Part shown: positions 27,571 to 38,483 of the stretch, in pieces
How positions within the stretch are numbered: the first letter of the stretch is position 1
Layout: every line of letters begins with the position of its first letter
Assembly (NCBI RefSeq): GCF_002849855.1
Contig: NZ_CP018616.1
Coordinates: 1,240,001 to 1,304,000, forward strand
Source of the DNA: Vibrio azureus
GTDB taxonomy: Bacteria > Pseudomonadota > Gammaproteobacteria > Enterobacterales > Vibrionaceae
Reading direction: 5' to 3'
Length of the DNA: 64,000 nucleotides
Position numbers and translations under genes: made by a program
The notes under the pieces: generated by a model
The model's input: the letters and a program-made list of their open reading frames with translations, nothing else
Database searches by the model: none
What the model was told of the DNA's origin: nothing

Positions 27571-27663
27571 TTAGTTCATGGCCTTTATCATCAAGTTGGC
27601 GAATTCATCAGAAACTTCCGAAGCCAAGGCAATGTGACTGGCAGGTAAATCCAGGCTTATGAT
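27571..27663 (-). pseudogene. C-terminal fragment of an alpha/beta hydrolase
   Basis: On the minus strand a 30-codon open run ends at 27571. It reads SLDLPASHIALASEVSDEF and continues to a natural-looking stop. This resembles the last strand and helix of alpha/beta hydrolases, with the catalytic His in P-x-S-H-x-x-L. The upstream part is missing and a stop precedes the run. The assignment rests on a short motif. Confidence 0.4.
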
Positions 27664-27770
27664 TTACAGGGCCTGTTTTTATATACAGTGGTTGTTGTTC
27701 TTGTTAGAATGCGATAAACATTTTCCGGACATGGAAAGTTTATTATCTTTAACAATAAAAAGGACTTCAA

Positions 27771-28139
27771 ATGATTTTAAATCATGTCTCAATTGGTACA
27801 TCTGATTTAATAAGAGCCGTTAATTTTTACGATTCGGTTCTTTCTGTATTTTCCATAAATCGTACTCACTATATAGAAAATATTGCTGCTGCTTATGGTG
27901 AAAACTTTGAGTTTTGGGTTGGTAGCCCTTGTGAAGGAAAAGCGACTCCAAGTAATGGATTACATATAGCTTTTAATGCATCTTCTAAAGAATCTGTTGA
28001 AGAATTCTATGCTACTGCAATAGACCTAGGTAGTACATGCGAAGGTAAGCAGGTGTTTCGGTCAGAGTTTGGTGAAACCTCTTATGCTGCATTTATTCGA
28101 GATCAGGATGGAAATAAAATTGAAGCAGTCACAATGTAG
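27771..28139 (+). CDS. VOC family protein (glyoxalase/bleomycin-resistance fold)
   Basis: 122 residues forming one complete VOC domain with its two beta-alpha-beta-beta-beta modules: MILNHVSIGTSDLIRAVNFYDSVL at the start and YAAFIRDQDGNKIEAVTM at the end. The metal-site positions are His5, a central His in GLHIAFNA and the terminal Glu in KIEAV. Such small single-domain proteins are often lyases or drug-binding proteins; the substrate is unknown. AAAAGGACTTCAA precedes the ATG. The next gene (GFA) follows after 51 bp in the same direction, possibly co-transcribed. Confidence 0.9.
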   Translation: MILNHVSIGTSDLIRAVNFYDSVLSVFSINRTHYIENIAAAYGENFEFWVGSPCEGKATPSNGLHIAFNASSKESVEEFYATAIDLGSTCEGKQVFRSEFGETSYAAFIRDQDGNKIEAVTM

Positions 28140-28190
28140 GCTCAGTACCTCTCATTCCTAAAAATTTTTTATCATTTCAGGAGAAATTTA

Positions 28191-28607
28191 ATGCCTTATT
28201 CAGAAACTAGCTGTCTTTGTGGTTCTGTAAAAATTACAGCAGAAAACATCAACCCTAGCTTCACGGTTTGTCATTGCCAGTCGTGCCGAACTTGGGGAGG
28301 AGCTCCATTTTTCGCAGTTAAATGTGGAACTCAGGTGAAAATAGAGGGTGAAAACAAAGTAAAAATGTACAAATCTTCATCTTGGGCTTCTCGTGGGTTC
28401 TGTATTGAATGTGGTACTCATCTGTTTTATAAGTTAAAAGAAACAGGTGAATTCAATATGCCAGTAGGTCTATTCCCAAACTTAGAAGGCTTGAAAATGG
28501 ACATGCAATACTTTATTGATATGCGTCCGAGCTATTATTGCTTTTCCAACGAGACGAAGGAAATGACCACAGAGGAAATTATGGCTTACTTTGCGAATAA
28601 GATTTAA
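28191..28607 (+). CDS. GFA/CENP-V family zinc protein
   Basis: 138 residues of the glutathione-dependent formaldehyde-activating (GFA) fold. All expected zinc cysteines are present: CLCGSVK near residue 8, CHCQSCRTWGG near 32-40, and GFCIECGTHLFY near 90. GFA-like proteins bind zinc and sometimes glutathione adducts; many have no known substrate. AGGAGAAATTTA gives a strong ribosome site. It lies next to the VOC gene, and both families are common cassette cargo. Confidence 0.9.
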   Translation: MPYSETSCLCGSVKITAENINPSFTVCHCQSCRTWGGAPFFAVKCGTQVKIEGENKVKMYKSSSWASRGFCIECGTHLFYKLKETGEFNMPVGLFPNLEGLKMDMQYFIDMRPSYYCFSNETKEMTTEEIMAYFANKI

Positions 28608-28620
28608 ATACGATATATAG

Positions 28621-28725
28621 CAAACGTCCCAAGATAAGCTAATTTCAGCTGGACAACCTGAGCTATTTGAAGAGCTGATTTCCACAACGATTCAGTCTGC
28701 TCAATCCACTAGTACATATCAATAG
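28621..28725 (+). pseudogene. Possible coding remnant (gene tail)
   Basis: An open run of 34 codons without a start reads DKLISAGQPELFEELISTT and ends at TAG 28723, directly before a terminator hairpin. The composition is protein-like and the position (tail plus terminator) suggests the end of a deleted gene. No family recognised; it could be chance. Confidence 0.3.
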
Positions 28726-28739
28726 AATTACTATTAAAT

Positions 28740-28764
28740 GACCGCCTACAATAGCGGTCTTTTT
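28740..28764 (+). terminator. Rho-independent terminator
   Basis: GACCGC (28740-28745) and GCGGTC (28754-28759) around an 8-nt loop, followed by TTTTT. It ends the VOC-GFA unit. Confidence 0.85.
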
Positions 28765-28879
28765 GTACCCTTAAACGTATTTTATGAAGAATTCAGTCGA
28801 GCTTTGATTGAGTGTGATGCGTAACGCTGCATCAAGAACTGCTTGAATTTCTAACCTGTTTTATAAATATATAACCAAG

Positions 28880-29047
28880 ATGAAATTAGTTTTAGATTAA
28901 CGTCCGACATTATCACTAGAGAAAGAACGTTTAGCCTATCCATTTGAACATTATGAATTTATATATTCAGGACCTTGGGAGTTTATTTTCGGTGAAGGTA
29001 AAGAAGGGGATAAGTACCCTATAATAAAACATGCGATGATTAAATAA
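28880..29047 (+). pseudogene. Small ORF interrupted by an early stop, possible toxin tail
   Basis: ATG at 28880 gives MKLVLD, then TAA at 28898. The same frame then continues for 48 codons, including LAYPFEHYEFIYSGPWEFIF, to a TAA at 29045-29047 that overlaps the next ATG (TAATG). The aromatic C-terminal part, ending exactly at the start of an immunity-like gene, is how polymorphic toxin tips end. Reading: a truncated toxin C-terminus whose immunity gene survives. The family is unknown. Confidence 0.45.
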
Positions 29048-29574
29048 TGTTAAAATTTAAAGAAAAAATACAACGTACTGCCGCTTCAGTGGTGTTTGAC
29101 GAATACATTCCTTTTGATGTTAATTTTGATTTCGAATCAATATTTGCACCTAACTACTGGAGGGTGGGTGATGGTAGACGTTCATTAATGGAGATTGGCT
29201 TAGATAGGGACTCTGGTGCAGTAAATAGTATTACATTAACAAGTGTAAATGTAAAAAACCTCCGTGAGATAAGCAACTCCTATATAGAGTATGTTTCAGA
29301 AGTTGATGGGCTTCCTACCTTCGATCTATCTCCATGGGTTAAACAGGCTTCAGATGATGATTCAAGCAGGTTTATTGATGAGTTCAATGTTGACCTTGAC
29401 TTAGAACTAGGTCAAAACTACCTTTCAGTTTCAATCATACCAAAGGTTGAACCAGTAAAATATATAAAAAACAGTAACATTCTGTTTGGCCTTGGACTCG
29501 ATGACTCTCTTGTTAAAATTGATATTATAGATTTGTCTGAAGAAGATATTATTGCTGTTAGAAATGCAGTTTAG
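29047..29574 (+). CDS. Immunity-like protein, unknown family
   Basis: 175 residues, acidic, beta-rich, no signal peptide. It starts at the ATG overlapping the stop of the interrupted ORF (28880-29047), so the two were translationally coupled. Features are FDFESIFAPNYWRVGDGRRSLMEIG near residue 30 and a repeated LDLELGQNYLSVSII. The layout (upstream toxin-like tail, 1-nt stop/start overlap, acidic product) is that of an immunity gene. I cannot name the family. Confidence 0.6.
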   Translation: MLKFKEKIQRTAASVVFDEYIPFDVNFDFESIFAPNYWRVGDGRRSLMEIGLDRDSGAVNSITLTSVNVKNLREISNSYIEYVSEVDGLPTFDLSPWVKQASDDDSSRFIDEFNVDLDLELGQNYLSVSIIPKVEPVKYIKNSNILFGLGLDDSLVKIDIIDLSEEDIIAVRNAV

Positions 29575-29603
29575 ATTTTGGGTGTCAATAATTATTGAAA
29601 TCT

Positions 29604-29628
29604 AGGTGGCCAAATGGTCACCTTTTTC
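29604..29628 (+). terminator. Rho-independent terminator
   Basis: AGGTGGCC (29604-29611) and GGTCACCT (29616-29623) pair with one G-T wobble around AAAT, followed by TTTTC. It ends the 29047 gene. Confidence 0.8.
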
Positions 29629-30207
29629 AGTCATTAATAGTAAATTTCCGAATAGTTCAAATCAAACATTACTTAATAGCACCTACAACATTAATATTTC
29701 ATACAGCAGTATTTAGAGATGACGTACATGGGCTAACTACTGTTCGCCTTGCGCGAAGTAAGGTTGGGAGTCATCGCCCAGTCATATACCACGGAGCACG
29801 GTTCCCTTTGGATAATTTAGTTTGTGCATCTCACAGGTAAATCAAGTGTAAATAGTCATTTTGAGATAAAAGTCTGTGTTTCAAATGCGAAGTTAGAGGG
29901 ACCCCAAATAATAGGCAGTGCACTGCTCTCAAGAACTTTACACATACCTTTGACCCTTTAGCGGCTCTTCATACAACAGACTGCTACTTGAAGAATTCAT
30001 AACGCCTCGACCTCAATCCATTATTGTCATTTCATGTTAATGCGTTACAATGCATTTGGGATAAATAAGTGTGCATCTGTATTTGTACCAAATTTGTACC
30101 ATTTTTTACGTATATCTCTCTCATGGGTTTCTTAACCCATTGAAATTAATATATTAATTTACTTTCATGTGTTGCTTGGTGTGCAACACCACTGTAAAGG
30201 ACATAGC
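29629..30207. other. Gap before thrS with TTTGTACC direct repeat
   Basis: About 580 bp without a recognisable gene. An open run of about 80 codons (29595-29840) has no ribosome site and no family match. Near thrS, TTTGTACC occurs twice 11 bp apart (30082-30089, 30093-30100), one helical turn, as expected for a regulator or leader element. The thrS promoter probably lies here; a TTACAAT run near 30045 is a possible -10. Confidence 0.45.
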
Positions 30208-32136
30208 ATGCCTATTATTACTCTTCCTGACGGCAGTCAGCGTCAATTCGACAACCCAGTTTCAACAATGGAAGTTGCGCAATCGATCGGTCCTGGTCTT
30301 GCGAAAGCAACGATTGCTGGTCGTGTTAACGGTAACCGTGTTGATGCGTGTGATCTTATTGAAGAAGATGCAAGCCTAGAAATCATCACTGTAAAAGATG
30401 AAGTAGACGGTCTAGAAATTGTTCGTCACTCTTGTGCTCACCTTCTTGGTCACGCTCTTAAGCAGTTGTACCCTCAAGCTAAAATGGCGATCGGTCCAAC
30501 CATCGACAACGGTTTTTACTACGACATCGATCTAGATGAGTCTCTTACGCAAGACGATCTTGAAAAGATTGAAAAGCGCATGAAAGAGCTTGCGAAAACC
30601 AAGTACGAAGTTGTTAAGAAAAAAGTGAGCTGGCAGGAAGCACGCGATACCTTTGAATCGCGTGGTGAACCTTATAAAGTAGAAATTCTTGACGAAAATG
30701 TTTCCCGTGACGATCGTCCTGGTCTGTATCATCACGAAGAATACATCGACATGTGTCGTGGTCCACATGTACCAAACATGGGTTTTTGTCAGCATTTCAC
30801 TCTAATGAATGTGGCTGGTGCTTACTGGCGTGGTAACAGCGATAATAAAATGCTGCAACGTATCTACGGTACAGCTTTCCACGATAAGAAAGCATTAAAA
30901 GCGCACCTGACTCGTCTTGAAGAAGCCGCGAAGCGTGACCACCGTAAACTAGGCAAGCAGTTAGATTTATTCCATATGCAGCAAGAAGCACCAGGTATGG
31001 TTTTCTGGCATCATAATGGTTGGTCTATCTTCCGTGACCTTGAAATGTTTGTGCGTTCTAAGCTGGATGAATATGGTTACCAAGAGGTAAAAGGTCCACT
31101 TATTATGGATCGTGTTCTTTGGGAACGTTCTGGTCACTGGGACAAATACGCAGATGCCATGTTCACAACCTCTTCAGAAAACCGTGAATACGCATTGAAG
31201 CCAATGAACTGCCCAGGTCACGTACAGATCTTTAACCAAGGTCTAAAATCGTACCGTGATCTACCGCTACGTATGGCAGAGTTTGGCTCATGTCACCGTA
31301 ACGAACCATCAGGCGCATTGCACGGTATTATGCGTGTGCGTGGCTTTACTCAGGATGATGCTCATATTTTCTGTACTGAGAGCCAAATTCAAGAAGAAGT
31401 GACGAGCTGCATCAAGATGGTATACGATACATATCAAACGTTTGGTTTTGATAACATCGTTGTTAAGCTGTCTACTCGTCCTGAAAAACGTGTTGGTTCA
31501 GATGAAATCTGGGATCAATCTGAAGAAGCACTCAAGCAATCTCTTGAAGCGATGGAAATCCCATACGAGATTCAAGAAGGTGAGGGCGCATTCTATGGAC
31601 CTAAAATTGAATTTACTTTGTACGATTGCTTAGATCGTGCTTGGCAGTGCGGTACAGTTCAGTTAGACTTCAACCTACCGAATCGTTTAGGTGCGACTTA
31701 CGTAGGTGAAAACAATGAACGTCTTGTTCCGGTGATGATTCACCGAGCAATTCTTGGTTCGCTTGAGCGTTTCATTGGTATCCTAATTGAAGAATATGCT
31801 GGTTTCTTCCCAACTTGGTTGGCGCCAGAGCAAGCTGTTCTTATGAATATTACTGATAAACAGTCAGATTATGTTCAAGAAGTTGTACAAAAACTACAAA
31901 AAAGTGGAATTAGAGCAAAAGCGGACTTGAGAAATGAGAAGATTGGCTTTAAAATCCGCGAACACACTTTGAAGCGTGTACCATATATGCTTGTCGTTGG
32001 TGACCAAGAAATGGAAGCTGGCGAAATTGCAGTTCGTACTCGCAAAGGTAAAGATCTTGGCAAGTTTAAAGTGGATGATTTTATCTCATACATCCAAGAC
32101 GAGATCTCAAGCCGTAAGCTCAATCTGGAGGAATAA
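30208..32136 (+). CDS. thrS: Threonyl-tRNA synthetase
   Basis: 642 residues from the ATG at 30208 (AAAGG 7 nt upstream), identical in length to the E. coli enzyme; the open frame reaches further left but lacks a ribosome site. Domains in order are an N-terminal TGS domain (PIITLPDGS...), the editing domain with [12 protein letters not shown], the class II catalytic core with motif 2 ([15 protein letters not shown]) and motif 3 ([20 protein letters not shown]), and a C-terminal anticodon-binding domain. The catalytic zinc Cys is in MNCPGH. First gene of the classic thrS-infC-rpmI-rplT cluster; infC starts 3 nt after its stop. Confidence 0.98.
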   Translation: MPIITLPDGSQRQFDNPVSTMEVAQSIGPGLAKATIAGRVNGNRVDACDLIEEDASLEIITVKDEVDGLEIVRHSCAHLLGHALKQLYPQAKMAIGPTIDNGFYYDIDLDESLTQDDLEKIEKRMKELAKTKYEVVKKKVSWQEARDTFESRGEPYKVEILDENVSRDDRPGLYHHEEYIDMCRGPHVPNMGFCQHFTLMNVAGAYWRGNSDNKMLQRIYGTAFHDKKALKAHLTRLEEAAKRDHRKLGKQLDLFHMQQEAPGMVFWHHNGWSIFRDLEMFVRSKLDEYGYQEVKGPLIMDRVLWERSGHWDKYADAMFTTSSENREYALKPMNCPGHVQIFNQGLKSYRDLPLRMAEFGSCHRNEPSGALHGIMRVRGFTQDDAHIFCTESQIQEEVTSCIKMVYDTYQTFGFDNIVVKLSTRPEKRVGSDEIWDQSEEALKQSLEAMEIPYEIQEGEGAFYGPKIEFTLYDCLDRAWQCGTVQLDFNLPNRLGATYVGENNERLVPVMIHRAILGSLERFIGILIEEYAGFFPTWLAPEQAVLMNITDKQSDYVQEVVQKLQKSGIRAKADLRNEKIGFKIREHTLKRVPYMLVVGDQEMEAGEIAVRTRKGKDLGKFKVDDFISYIQDEISSRKLNLEE

Positions 32137-32139
32137 GCT

Positions 32140-32691
32140 ATTAAAGGCGGAAGACGCGGCCAACAGCCGGTAAAACAAAACCCACACCGTATAAACGGTG
32201 AAATTCGTGGCGTTCGTGAAGTTCGACTAACAGGCGCTGATGGAGAATCCGTTGGTGTTGTATCGATTCAAGAGGCGATCGCAGCTGCTGAAGAAGCAGG
32301 CATGGATCTTGTGGAAATCAGTCCTAACGCTGAGCCGCCAGTGTGTCGTGTGATGGACTACGGCAAATTCCTCTTCGAGAAGAGCAAGTCTGCGAAAGAG
32401 CAGAAGAAGAAGCAAAAACAGGTTCAGATCAAGGAAATAAAATTCCGTCCTGGAACTGATATTGGAGACTATCAGGTAAAACTACGCAACCTGACGCGTT
32501 TCCTAGAAGACGGCAACAAAGTGAAGGTAACAATTCGCTTCCGTGGCCGTGAAATGGCTCACCAAGACATCGGTGTTGACGTTCTAAACCGCTTGAAAGA
32601 AGATACTGTAGATTTTGCTGTAGTAGAATCTTTCCCAAGCAGAATTGAAGGTCGCCAGATGATCATGGTGTTGGCCCCTAAAAAGAAGTAA
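32140..32691 (+). CDS. infC: Translation initiation factor IF-3 (AUU start)
   Basis: 183 residues. The true start is the rare ATT at 32140, with GGAGG at 32127-32131, 8 nt upstream. The first usual Met codon (32302) would remove the N-terminal domain. The reading begins [20 protein letters not shown], exactly the IF-3 start. The N-domain carries [14 protein letters not shown] and the C-domain [15 protein letters not shown]-3 keeps 30S and 50S subunits apart and rejects non-standard starts, so the AUU codon provides known negative autoregulation. It is co-transcribed with thrS and the ribosomal protein genes. Confidence 0.97.
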   Translation: MKGGRRGQQPVKQNPHRINGEIRGVREVRLTGADGESVGVVSIQEAIAAAEEAGMDLVEISPNAEPPVCRVMDYGKFLFEKSKSAKEQKKKQKQVQIKEIKFRPGTDIGDYQVKLRNLTRFLEDGNKVKVTIRFRGREMAHQDIGVDVLNRLKEDTVDFAVVESFPSRIEGRQMIMVLAPKKK

Positions 32692-32815
32692 TTAACGGCT
32701 CATCAAGTAATTAAGATCTAGCCGCCTTCCTTTCTAATAAAAGGTATAGTGGCTCGGTCTTTATTCGCCCTAATTACATTGTTTGTTAAACTACTACAAT
32801 GCGGAGTTATTCATC

Positions 32816-33010
32816 ATGCCTAAGATGAAAACCAACAAAGGTGCTGCTAAGCGTTTCAAGAAAACTGCTGGTGGTATTAAGTACAAGCACGCTACAAAAC
32901 GTCACATCTTGACTAAGCGTACTACTAAGAACAAGCGTCAGCTTCGTCCAAATGCAATCCTTCCTAAGTGTGAAGTGGCTGCAGTTGTTCGTATGATGCC
33001 ATACGCTTAA
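32816..33010 (+). CDS. rpmI: 50S ribosomal protein L35
   Basis: 64 residues from ATG 32816 ([16 protein letters not shown]), the usual L35 length and sequence; an in-frame start at 32783 has no ribosome site. It is very basic, with [15 protein letters not shown]. The 124-bp gap from infC is where L20 binds a structured leader in E. coli to repress rpmI-rplT. I could not confirm the fold here, but gap length and position fit. GGAG precedes the ATG. Confidence 0.97.
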   Translation: MPKMKTNKGAAKRFKKTAGGIKYKHATKRHILTKRTTKNKRQLRPNAILPKCEVAAVVRMMPYA

Positions 33011-33050
33011 TTCTTTTTAGTTATCAATCGTTTAGTTTAGGAGAAGCATA

Positions 33051-33404
33051 ATGCCTCGCGTAAAACGTGGTGTACAAGCTCGTGCACGTCATAAGAAAGT
33101 TCTAAAACAAGCTAAAGGTTACTACGGAGCACGTTCACGTGTTTACCGCGTAGCTTTCCAAGCAGTTACTAAAGCCGGTCAATACGCTTACCGTGACCGT
33201 CGCGCTAAGAAACGTCAATTCCGTCAACTTTGGATTGCACGTATCAACGCAGCATCTCGTCAAAATGGTCTATCTTACAGCCGTTTCATCAACGGTCTTA
33301 AGAAAGCATCTATCGAGATCGATCGTAAGATCCTAGCCGACATCGCAGTATTCGACAAATCAGCATTTGCTGTACTAGTTGAAAAAGCGAAAGCTGCTCT
33401 TTAA
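33051..33404 (+). CDS. rplT: 50S ribosomal protein L20
   Basis: 117 residues ([34 protein letters not shown]), matching L20 in length. It has the basic N-terminal extension that threads into 23S rRNA and a globular C-terminal domain ([22 protein letters not shown]). L20 is needed for early 50S assembly and represses its own operon in enterobacteria. AGGAGAAGCATA gives a strong ribosome site. Last gene of the cluster; a strong terminator follows. Confidence 0.98.
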   Translation: MPRVKRGVQARARHKKVLKQAKGYYGARSRVYRVAFQAVTKAGQYAYRDRRAKKRQFRQLWIARINAASRQNGLSYSRFINGLKKASIEIDRKILADIAVFDKSAFAVLVEKAKAAL

Positions 33405-33428
33405 TTTAAAGCAGTTTTAGGTTAAGAA

Positions 33429-33456
33429 AAGGAGGGCATATGCTCTCCTTTTTTGT
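33429..33456 (+). terminator. Rho-independent terminator of the rplT operon
   Basis: AAGGAG (33429-33434) and CTCCTT (33445-33450) with an inner GCATATGC palindrome, followed by TTTTGTTTT. Confidence 0.9.
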
Positions 33457-33488
33457 TTTCTTTTCTCTCTTATTTATTTTCTACTTTT

Positions 33489-33537
33489 CATTTTTCATTT
33501 TTCATTCTTCATTCTTCATTCTTCATTCTTCATTCTT
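33489..33537. repeat. 7-bp tandem repeat after rplT
   Basis: Seven units of CATTNTT (two CATTTTT, then five CATTCTT) directly after the rplT terminator. The short open frame across it is repeat-derived and low in complexity (F/S/H only), not a gene. It has the same unit length and similar composition as the repeat before hutH. Confidence 0.85.
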
Positions 33538-33984
33538 CAGTGCCTCGTTTTCGAGTCTATCTGAGTATGTCGCTCCAGATACCTTGATGTTACTTAAACC
33601 TAGTTGGGTAGACTTCCAAATTATGTGAATCTTTAAGCATTTTTACATTTTTTAAATTTAGAGTTTGATGTTTAAATTAGGTTAAATTATGGCTTTAAAC
33701 GTTAATATTTTATTATCTTGCAATTCTAAATACTAAAGTTTGTGTTAATTTTAGCCTGATAAAAGTCGTCTTCCCTTAGTTTGGCTCTGAGTGAATATGC
33801 ATTTTGATTATTAACTTGATAAGGTGTGGTTCAGACGTGGAAATTTACTGAAATAAGTGAAGCAGGTTTTGATGTGTTTATAGCCAATTAATCTCAAGAT
33901 ACTTGCTCTTTGGAAGCATGTTTAGAACTTTTGGGTATAGGGGCGTATTTCGGTTAGACAGGATGTTAACTAGGGAGACGAGAA
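33538..33984. other. Gap before HTH regulator, with repeat fragment
   Basis: About 450 bp with no gene. A fragment of the dispersed repeat lies at 33891-33940 (inverted CTCAAGATACTTG, then TTTTGGGTATAG). The rest is A+T rich. A weak AGGGAGACG ribosome site precedes 33985. Confidence 0.5.
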
Positions 33985-34806
33985 ATGGGAGAATTGACGC
34001 CTGAATATTTACTGGCAGCGCTGAGGCAAGTCATTAAAACTAAAGGCCTTACATATCGAAGCATATCGGAGAGTGTAGGGACACCATTATCAACGTTCAA
34101 GCGACACATGAGCAGTACGAATTTAACGATCGATAGGCTATTAGAATATTGTCGTGTTGTGGATTGTTCGTTGAGTGAATTGCAGAAGATAGCGTTGCAG
34201 CTTGTTACCGAAGATCAAAACTACTTCAGTCACACTCAAGATCGTGCTTTTTTACAATACCCTGAATTATATGATTTCTATCAAGAGCTAAGAGTACTAC
34301 GGGACAACAACAGCTATTCAACATTGATGAATAAATACCACTTAAATGAGCGTAGCATGGCTGATTACCTTAAAGCGCTCAGCATGTTGGATTTAGTTAA
34401 AGTGGAAGGAAAAGAGAGTATTACTCTACAAGGGTCGTTGTTCTATCGTTATGCGGATAACTCACAGCTGAGCCAACGTTATACCGAAATTCTTACGGAA
34501 CAGGCTTTAAATCAAGATAAAAGCGCTCGTGTTGTTTTGTCACGTATGAAGGTCACCGAAGATCAATTGTTGAGCCTGGAAAAACAGTTTTCGCAAGAAA
34601 TACTCAACTATCACACCGAAAATATATCAGCAGAAGAGATGGATGCCACTCAGTTCGCCAATATCTTTATGTTGGTTAGTCCTCATGAGCCCATAACGTT
34701 TTCAAACGGGATAAAAAACACCAACGCTGACTTTATGACTGAATTTTGCGAATTTATGGCTTCTTCTCGAGAAAAGCTGGTGCAAAATAGTAAGTTGAGC
34801 CTCTAA
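33985..34806 (+). CDS. XRE-type HTH transcriptional regulator
   Basis: 273 residues. The N-terminal 65 form a lambda-repressor-like helix-turn-helix (LRQVIKTKGLTYRSISESVGTPLSTFKRHMSS), in which the recognition helix carries STFKRHM. The 200-residue C-terminal part is helical, with LNERSMADYLKALSMLDLV that itself resembles a winged-helix opening; no known ligand domain was recognised. Such regulators with an XRE head and long helical body are common in vibrios with unknown targets. GGGAGACGAGAA precedes the ATG. It stands alone between rplT and pheS. Confidence 0.8.
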   Translation: MGELTPEYLLAALRQVIKTKGLTYRSISESVGTPLSTFKRHMSSTNLTIDRLLEYCRVVDCSLSELQKIALQLVTEDQNYFSHTQDRAFLQYPELYDFYQELRVLRDNNSYSTLMNKYHLNERSMADYLKALSMLDLVKVEGKESITLQGSLFYRYADNSQLSQRYTEILTEQALNQDKSARVVLSRMKVTEDQLLSLEKQFSQEILNYHTENISAEEMDATQFANIFMLVSPHEPITFSNGIKNTNADFMTEFCEFMASSREKLVQNSKLSL

Positions 34807-35026
34807 TTGAGCCAGCTCTTAGGACTTATAATCACGTGGATTATTTTACTGGCTATTGTTCCTTTTGGTAATTTAAAGAGATTCAAACGATAAAGGAGCA
34901 AATTCTGCATTCTTTTTACTCAATAACCGTTAGTTTTCGCAATTCAATTTGGCTTTGGTGGCAGGTTTGGCTACTATGTACAGCTATCAAAAAAACCAAT
35001 CACTCCCTTATGGATACTACCAGTAG

Positions 35027-36025
<999 letters not shown>

Positions 36026-36043
36026 TCCAGGGGATAAATCACT

Positions 36044-38449
36044 ATGAAATTCAGCGAATCATGGCTTCGTGAGTGGGTTAGTCCTTCGATTACCACTGAC
36101 GAGCTTACTCACCAAATTACAATGGCGGGTCTAGAAGTTGATGACGTGCTACCTGTAGCAGGTTCGTTCAACGGCGTTAAAGTTGGTCACGTTGTTGAAT
36201 GTGGTCAACACCCAGATGCAGACAAGCTGCGTGTAACTAAAGTTGACGTGGGTGAAGAAGAGCTTCTAGACATCGTTTGTGGCGCGCACAACTGTCGCCA
36301 AGGTCTGAAAGTAGCAGTAGCAACAGTTGGTGCTGTTCTTCCAGGCGATTTCAAAATCAAAAAAGCGAAACTACGTGGCCAGCCTTCTCACGGCATGCTT
36401 TGTTCATTCACTGAACTGGGTATCGACGTTGAGTCAGACGGCATCATGGAACTCGCAGAAGACGCAGTAATCGGTACCGATTTCCGTGAACTCCTAGGCT
36501 TAGACGACGTAACGGTAGACGTAGACCTAACAGCAAACCGCGCGGACTGTTTCAGCATTCGTGGTTTAGCTCGTGAAGTTGGCGTACTAAACCGCGCTGA
36601 TGTAACAGAACCTTCTGTAGAAGCAGTTGCACCTTCAATCGATGATAAAGTTTCTATCGAAGTGAAAGCGCCAGCTGCGTGTCCACGTTACCTTGGTCGT
36701 GTAGTTAAGAACGTAAATGTTCAAGCTGAAACACCACTATGGATGCAAGAAAAACTGCGTCGTTGTGGCATTCGTTCTATCGACCCTGTAGTCGACATCA
36801 CTAACTATGTTCTTCTAGAGCAAGGCCAACCAATGCACGCGTTCGATCTAGCGAAGATCGACGGCGGTATCGTCGTTCGTATGGCAGAGCAAGGTGAGAA
36901 GTTAACCCTTCTTGACGGTAGCGAAGCAGAACTAAACGCAGATACATTAGTAGTAGCAGACCACAACAAGGCACTTGCAATCGCAGGTATTTTTGGTGGT
37001 GAAGAGTCTGGTGTAACAACTGAGACTAAAGACGTTCTACTAGAGTGTGCCTTCTTTGCACCTGACCACATCCGTGGTCGCGCTCGTAGCTACGGTCTTC
37101 ACACTGATTCTTCAATGCGTTTCGAGCGTGGTGTGGATTACGCACTACAAGTGAGCGCAATGGAGCGTGCAACTCAGCTTCTTGCTGAGATTTGTGGTGG
37201 TGAAGTAGCGCCTGTTGTCGCTGTTGAGTCTGATGCAGATTTACCTAAGCCAAACAAAGTTGCACTTCGTCGCACTAAACTGGACAACCTACTGGGTCAC
37301 CACATTGCTGATGCTGACGTAGTAGAAATCCTAGAGCGTCTAGGTTTGACTGTTGAAGCTGCTGAAGAAGGGTGGGTTGCAGTCGCGCCAACATGGCGTT
37401 TCGATATTGCTATCGAGCAAGACCTGATTGAAGAAGTAGGTCGTATATACGGTTATGATAACATTCCTAACCAAAACCCAGCAGCTGCACTTAAGATGCA
37501 TGACCACGTTGAAGCAAATATTCCGCTAAAGCGTGTCCGTAATCTACTTGTTGACCGCGGTTACCAAGAAGCTATCACTTACAGCTTCGTTGAGCCAGAG
37601 CAGCAAAAGCTTGTTGTTCCAGGTATTGAGCCACTCATCCTGCCATTCCCAATCTCTGCGGATATGTCAGCAATGCGTTTAGGCTTAATCCAAGGCCTGC
37701 TTAACACGGTTGTTCACAACCAGAAACGTCAGCAGCCACGCGTGCGTTTATTCGAATACGGCCTACGCTTTATCCCATGTGAGTCGGCTGAAAACGGTAT
37801 GCGCCAAGAGCCTATGCTTGCAGGTGTTATCGCAGGTACTCGTAGTGAAGAGCACTGGGATATCGAAACGAATACGGTAGATTTCTTTGATCTTAAAGGT
37901 GACCTAGAAGCTGTTCTCGAGCTCACTGCTAACGAAGTCGCTTACTCTTTTGCTGCGCTTTCTTCCGAAGATAAAGCAGCGAACCCAGCGCTTCACCCTG
38001 GTCAATCTGCAGCTATCATCGTCGATGGCAAGCAGGTAGGTGTCATTGGTACTGTTCATCCAGAACTTGAGCGTAAGTTTGGTCTAAACGGCCGCACTAT
38101 CGTATTTGAAGTTGAATGGTCTGCGATCAACACTAAGGTGATTCCAGAAGCAGTACAGCTTTCCAAGTTCCCATCAAACCGTCGTGACATCGCTGTGGTT
38201 GTTGACGATGTTGTTGCTTCAGGTGACATCGTTGCAGCATGTCTAGAACAAGGTGGTGAATTCCTGAAAGATGCCAAGTTGTTCGACGTATACGTAGGCA
38301 AAGGCGTAGAAGAAGGTAAGAAGAGCTTAGCAATCGCTCTGACTCTACAATCAGTTGAACGTACGCTTGAGGATGCTGACATCGCTGGTGCGGTTGACGC
38401 TATTGTTGCACACGTATCTGAGAAGTTTGGTGCGTCTCTGCGTGACTAG
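36044..38449 (+). CDS. pheT: Phenylalanyl-tRNA synthetase beta subunit
   Basis: 801 residues, slightly longer than E. coli PheT. Domains in order are the N-terminal segment, an EMAP/OB tRNA-binding domain (about 40-150, [22 protein letters not shown]), the B3/B4 editing region, the B5 domain, the core catalytic-like module, and a C-terminal FDX-ACB anticodon-binding domain ([16 protein letters not shown]). It supplies editing and tRNA recognition to PheS. GGGGATAAATCACT precedes the ATG. Unlike E. coli, ihfA does not follow at once: a terminator and nearly 500 bp intervene. Confidence 0.98.
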   Translation: MKFSESWLREWVSPSITTDELTHQITMAGLEVDDVLPVAGSFNGVKVGHVVECGQHPDADKLRVTKVDVGEEELLDIVCGAHNCRQGLKVAVATVGAVLPGDFKIKKAKLRGQPSHGMLCSFTELGIDVESDGIMELAEDAVIGTDFRELLGLDDVTVDVDLTANRADCFSIRGLAREVGVLNRADVTEPSVEAVAPSIDDKVSIEVKAPAACPRYLGRVVKNVNVQAETPLWMQEKLRRCGIRSIDPVVDITNYVLLEQGQPMHAFDLAKIDGGIVVRMAEQGEKLTLLDGSEAELNADTLVVADHNKALAIAGIFGGEESGVTTETKDVLLECAFFAPDHIRGRARSYGLHTDSSMRFERGVDYALQVSAMERATQLLAEICGGEVAPVVAVESDADLPKPNKVALRRTKLDNLLGHHIADADVVEILERLGLTVEAAEEGWVAVAPTWRFDIAIEQDLIEEVGRIYGYDNIPNQNPAAALKMHDHVEANIPLKRVRNLLVDRGYQEAITYSFVEPEQQKLVVPGIEPLILPFPISADMSAMRLGLIQGLLNTVVHNQKRQQPRVRLFEYGLRFIPCESAENGMRQEPMLAGVIAGTRSEEHWDIETNTVDFFDLKGDLEAVLELTANEVAYSFAALSSEDKAANPALHPGQSAAIIVDGKQVGVIGTVHPELERKFGLNGRTIVFEVEWSAINTKVIPEAVQLSKFPSNRRDIAVVVDDVVASGDIVAACLEQGGEFLKDAKLFDVYVGKGVEEGKKSLAIALTLQSVERTLEDADIAGAVDAIVAHVSEKFGASLRD

Positions 38450-38483
38450 CCTTATTTAGTGATAATACCTATTGATATAAGAG

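Noticed and set aside
29595..29840. 81-codon ORF after the 29604 terminator
   Set aside because: No ATG ribosome site, starts within the terminator hairpin, no family resemblance; probably chance or unidentifiable debris.
33440..33628. 62-codon ORF after rplT
   Set aside because: It is made of the 7-bp tandem repeat, encodes almost only F, S, H and L, and begins inside the rplT terminator.
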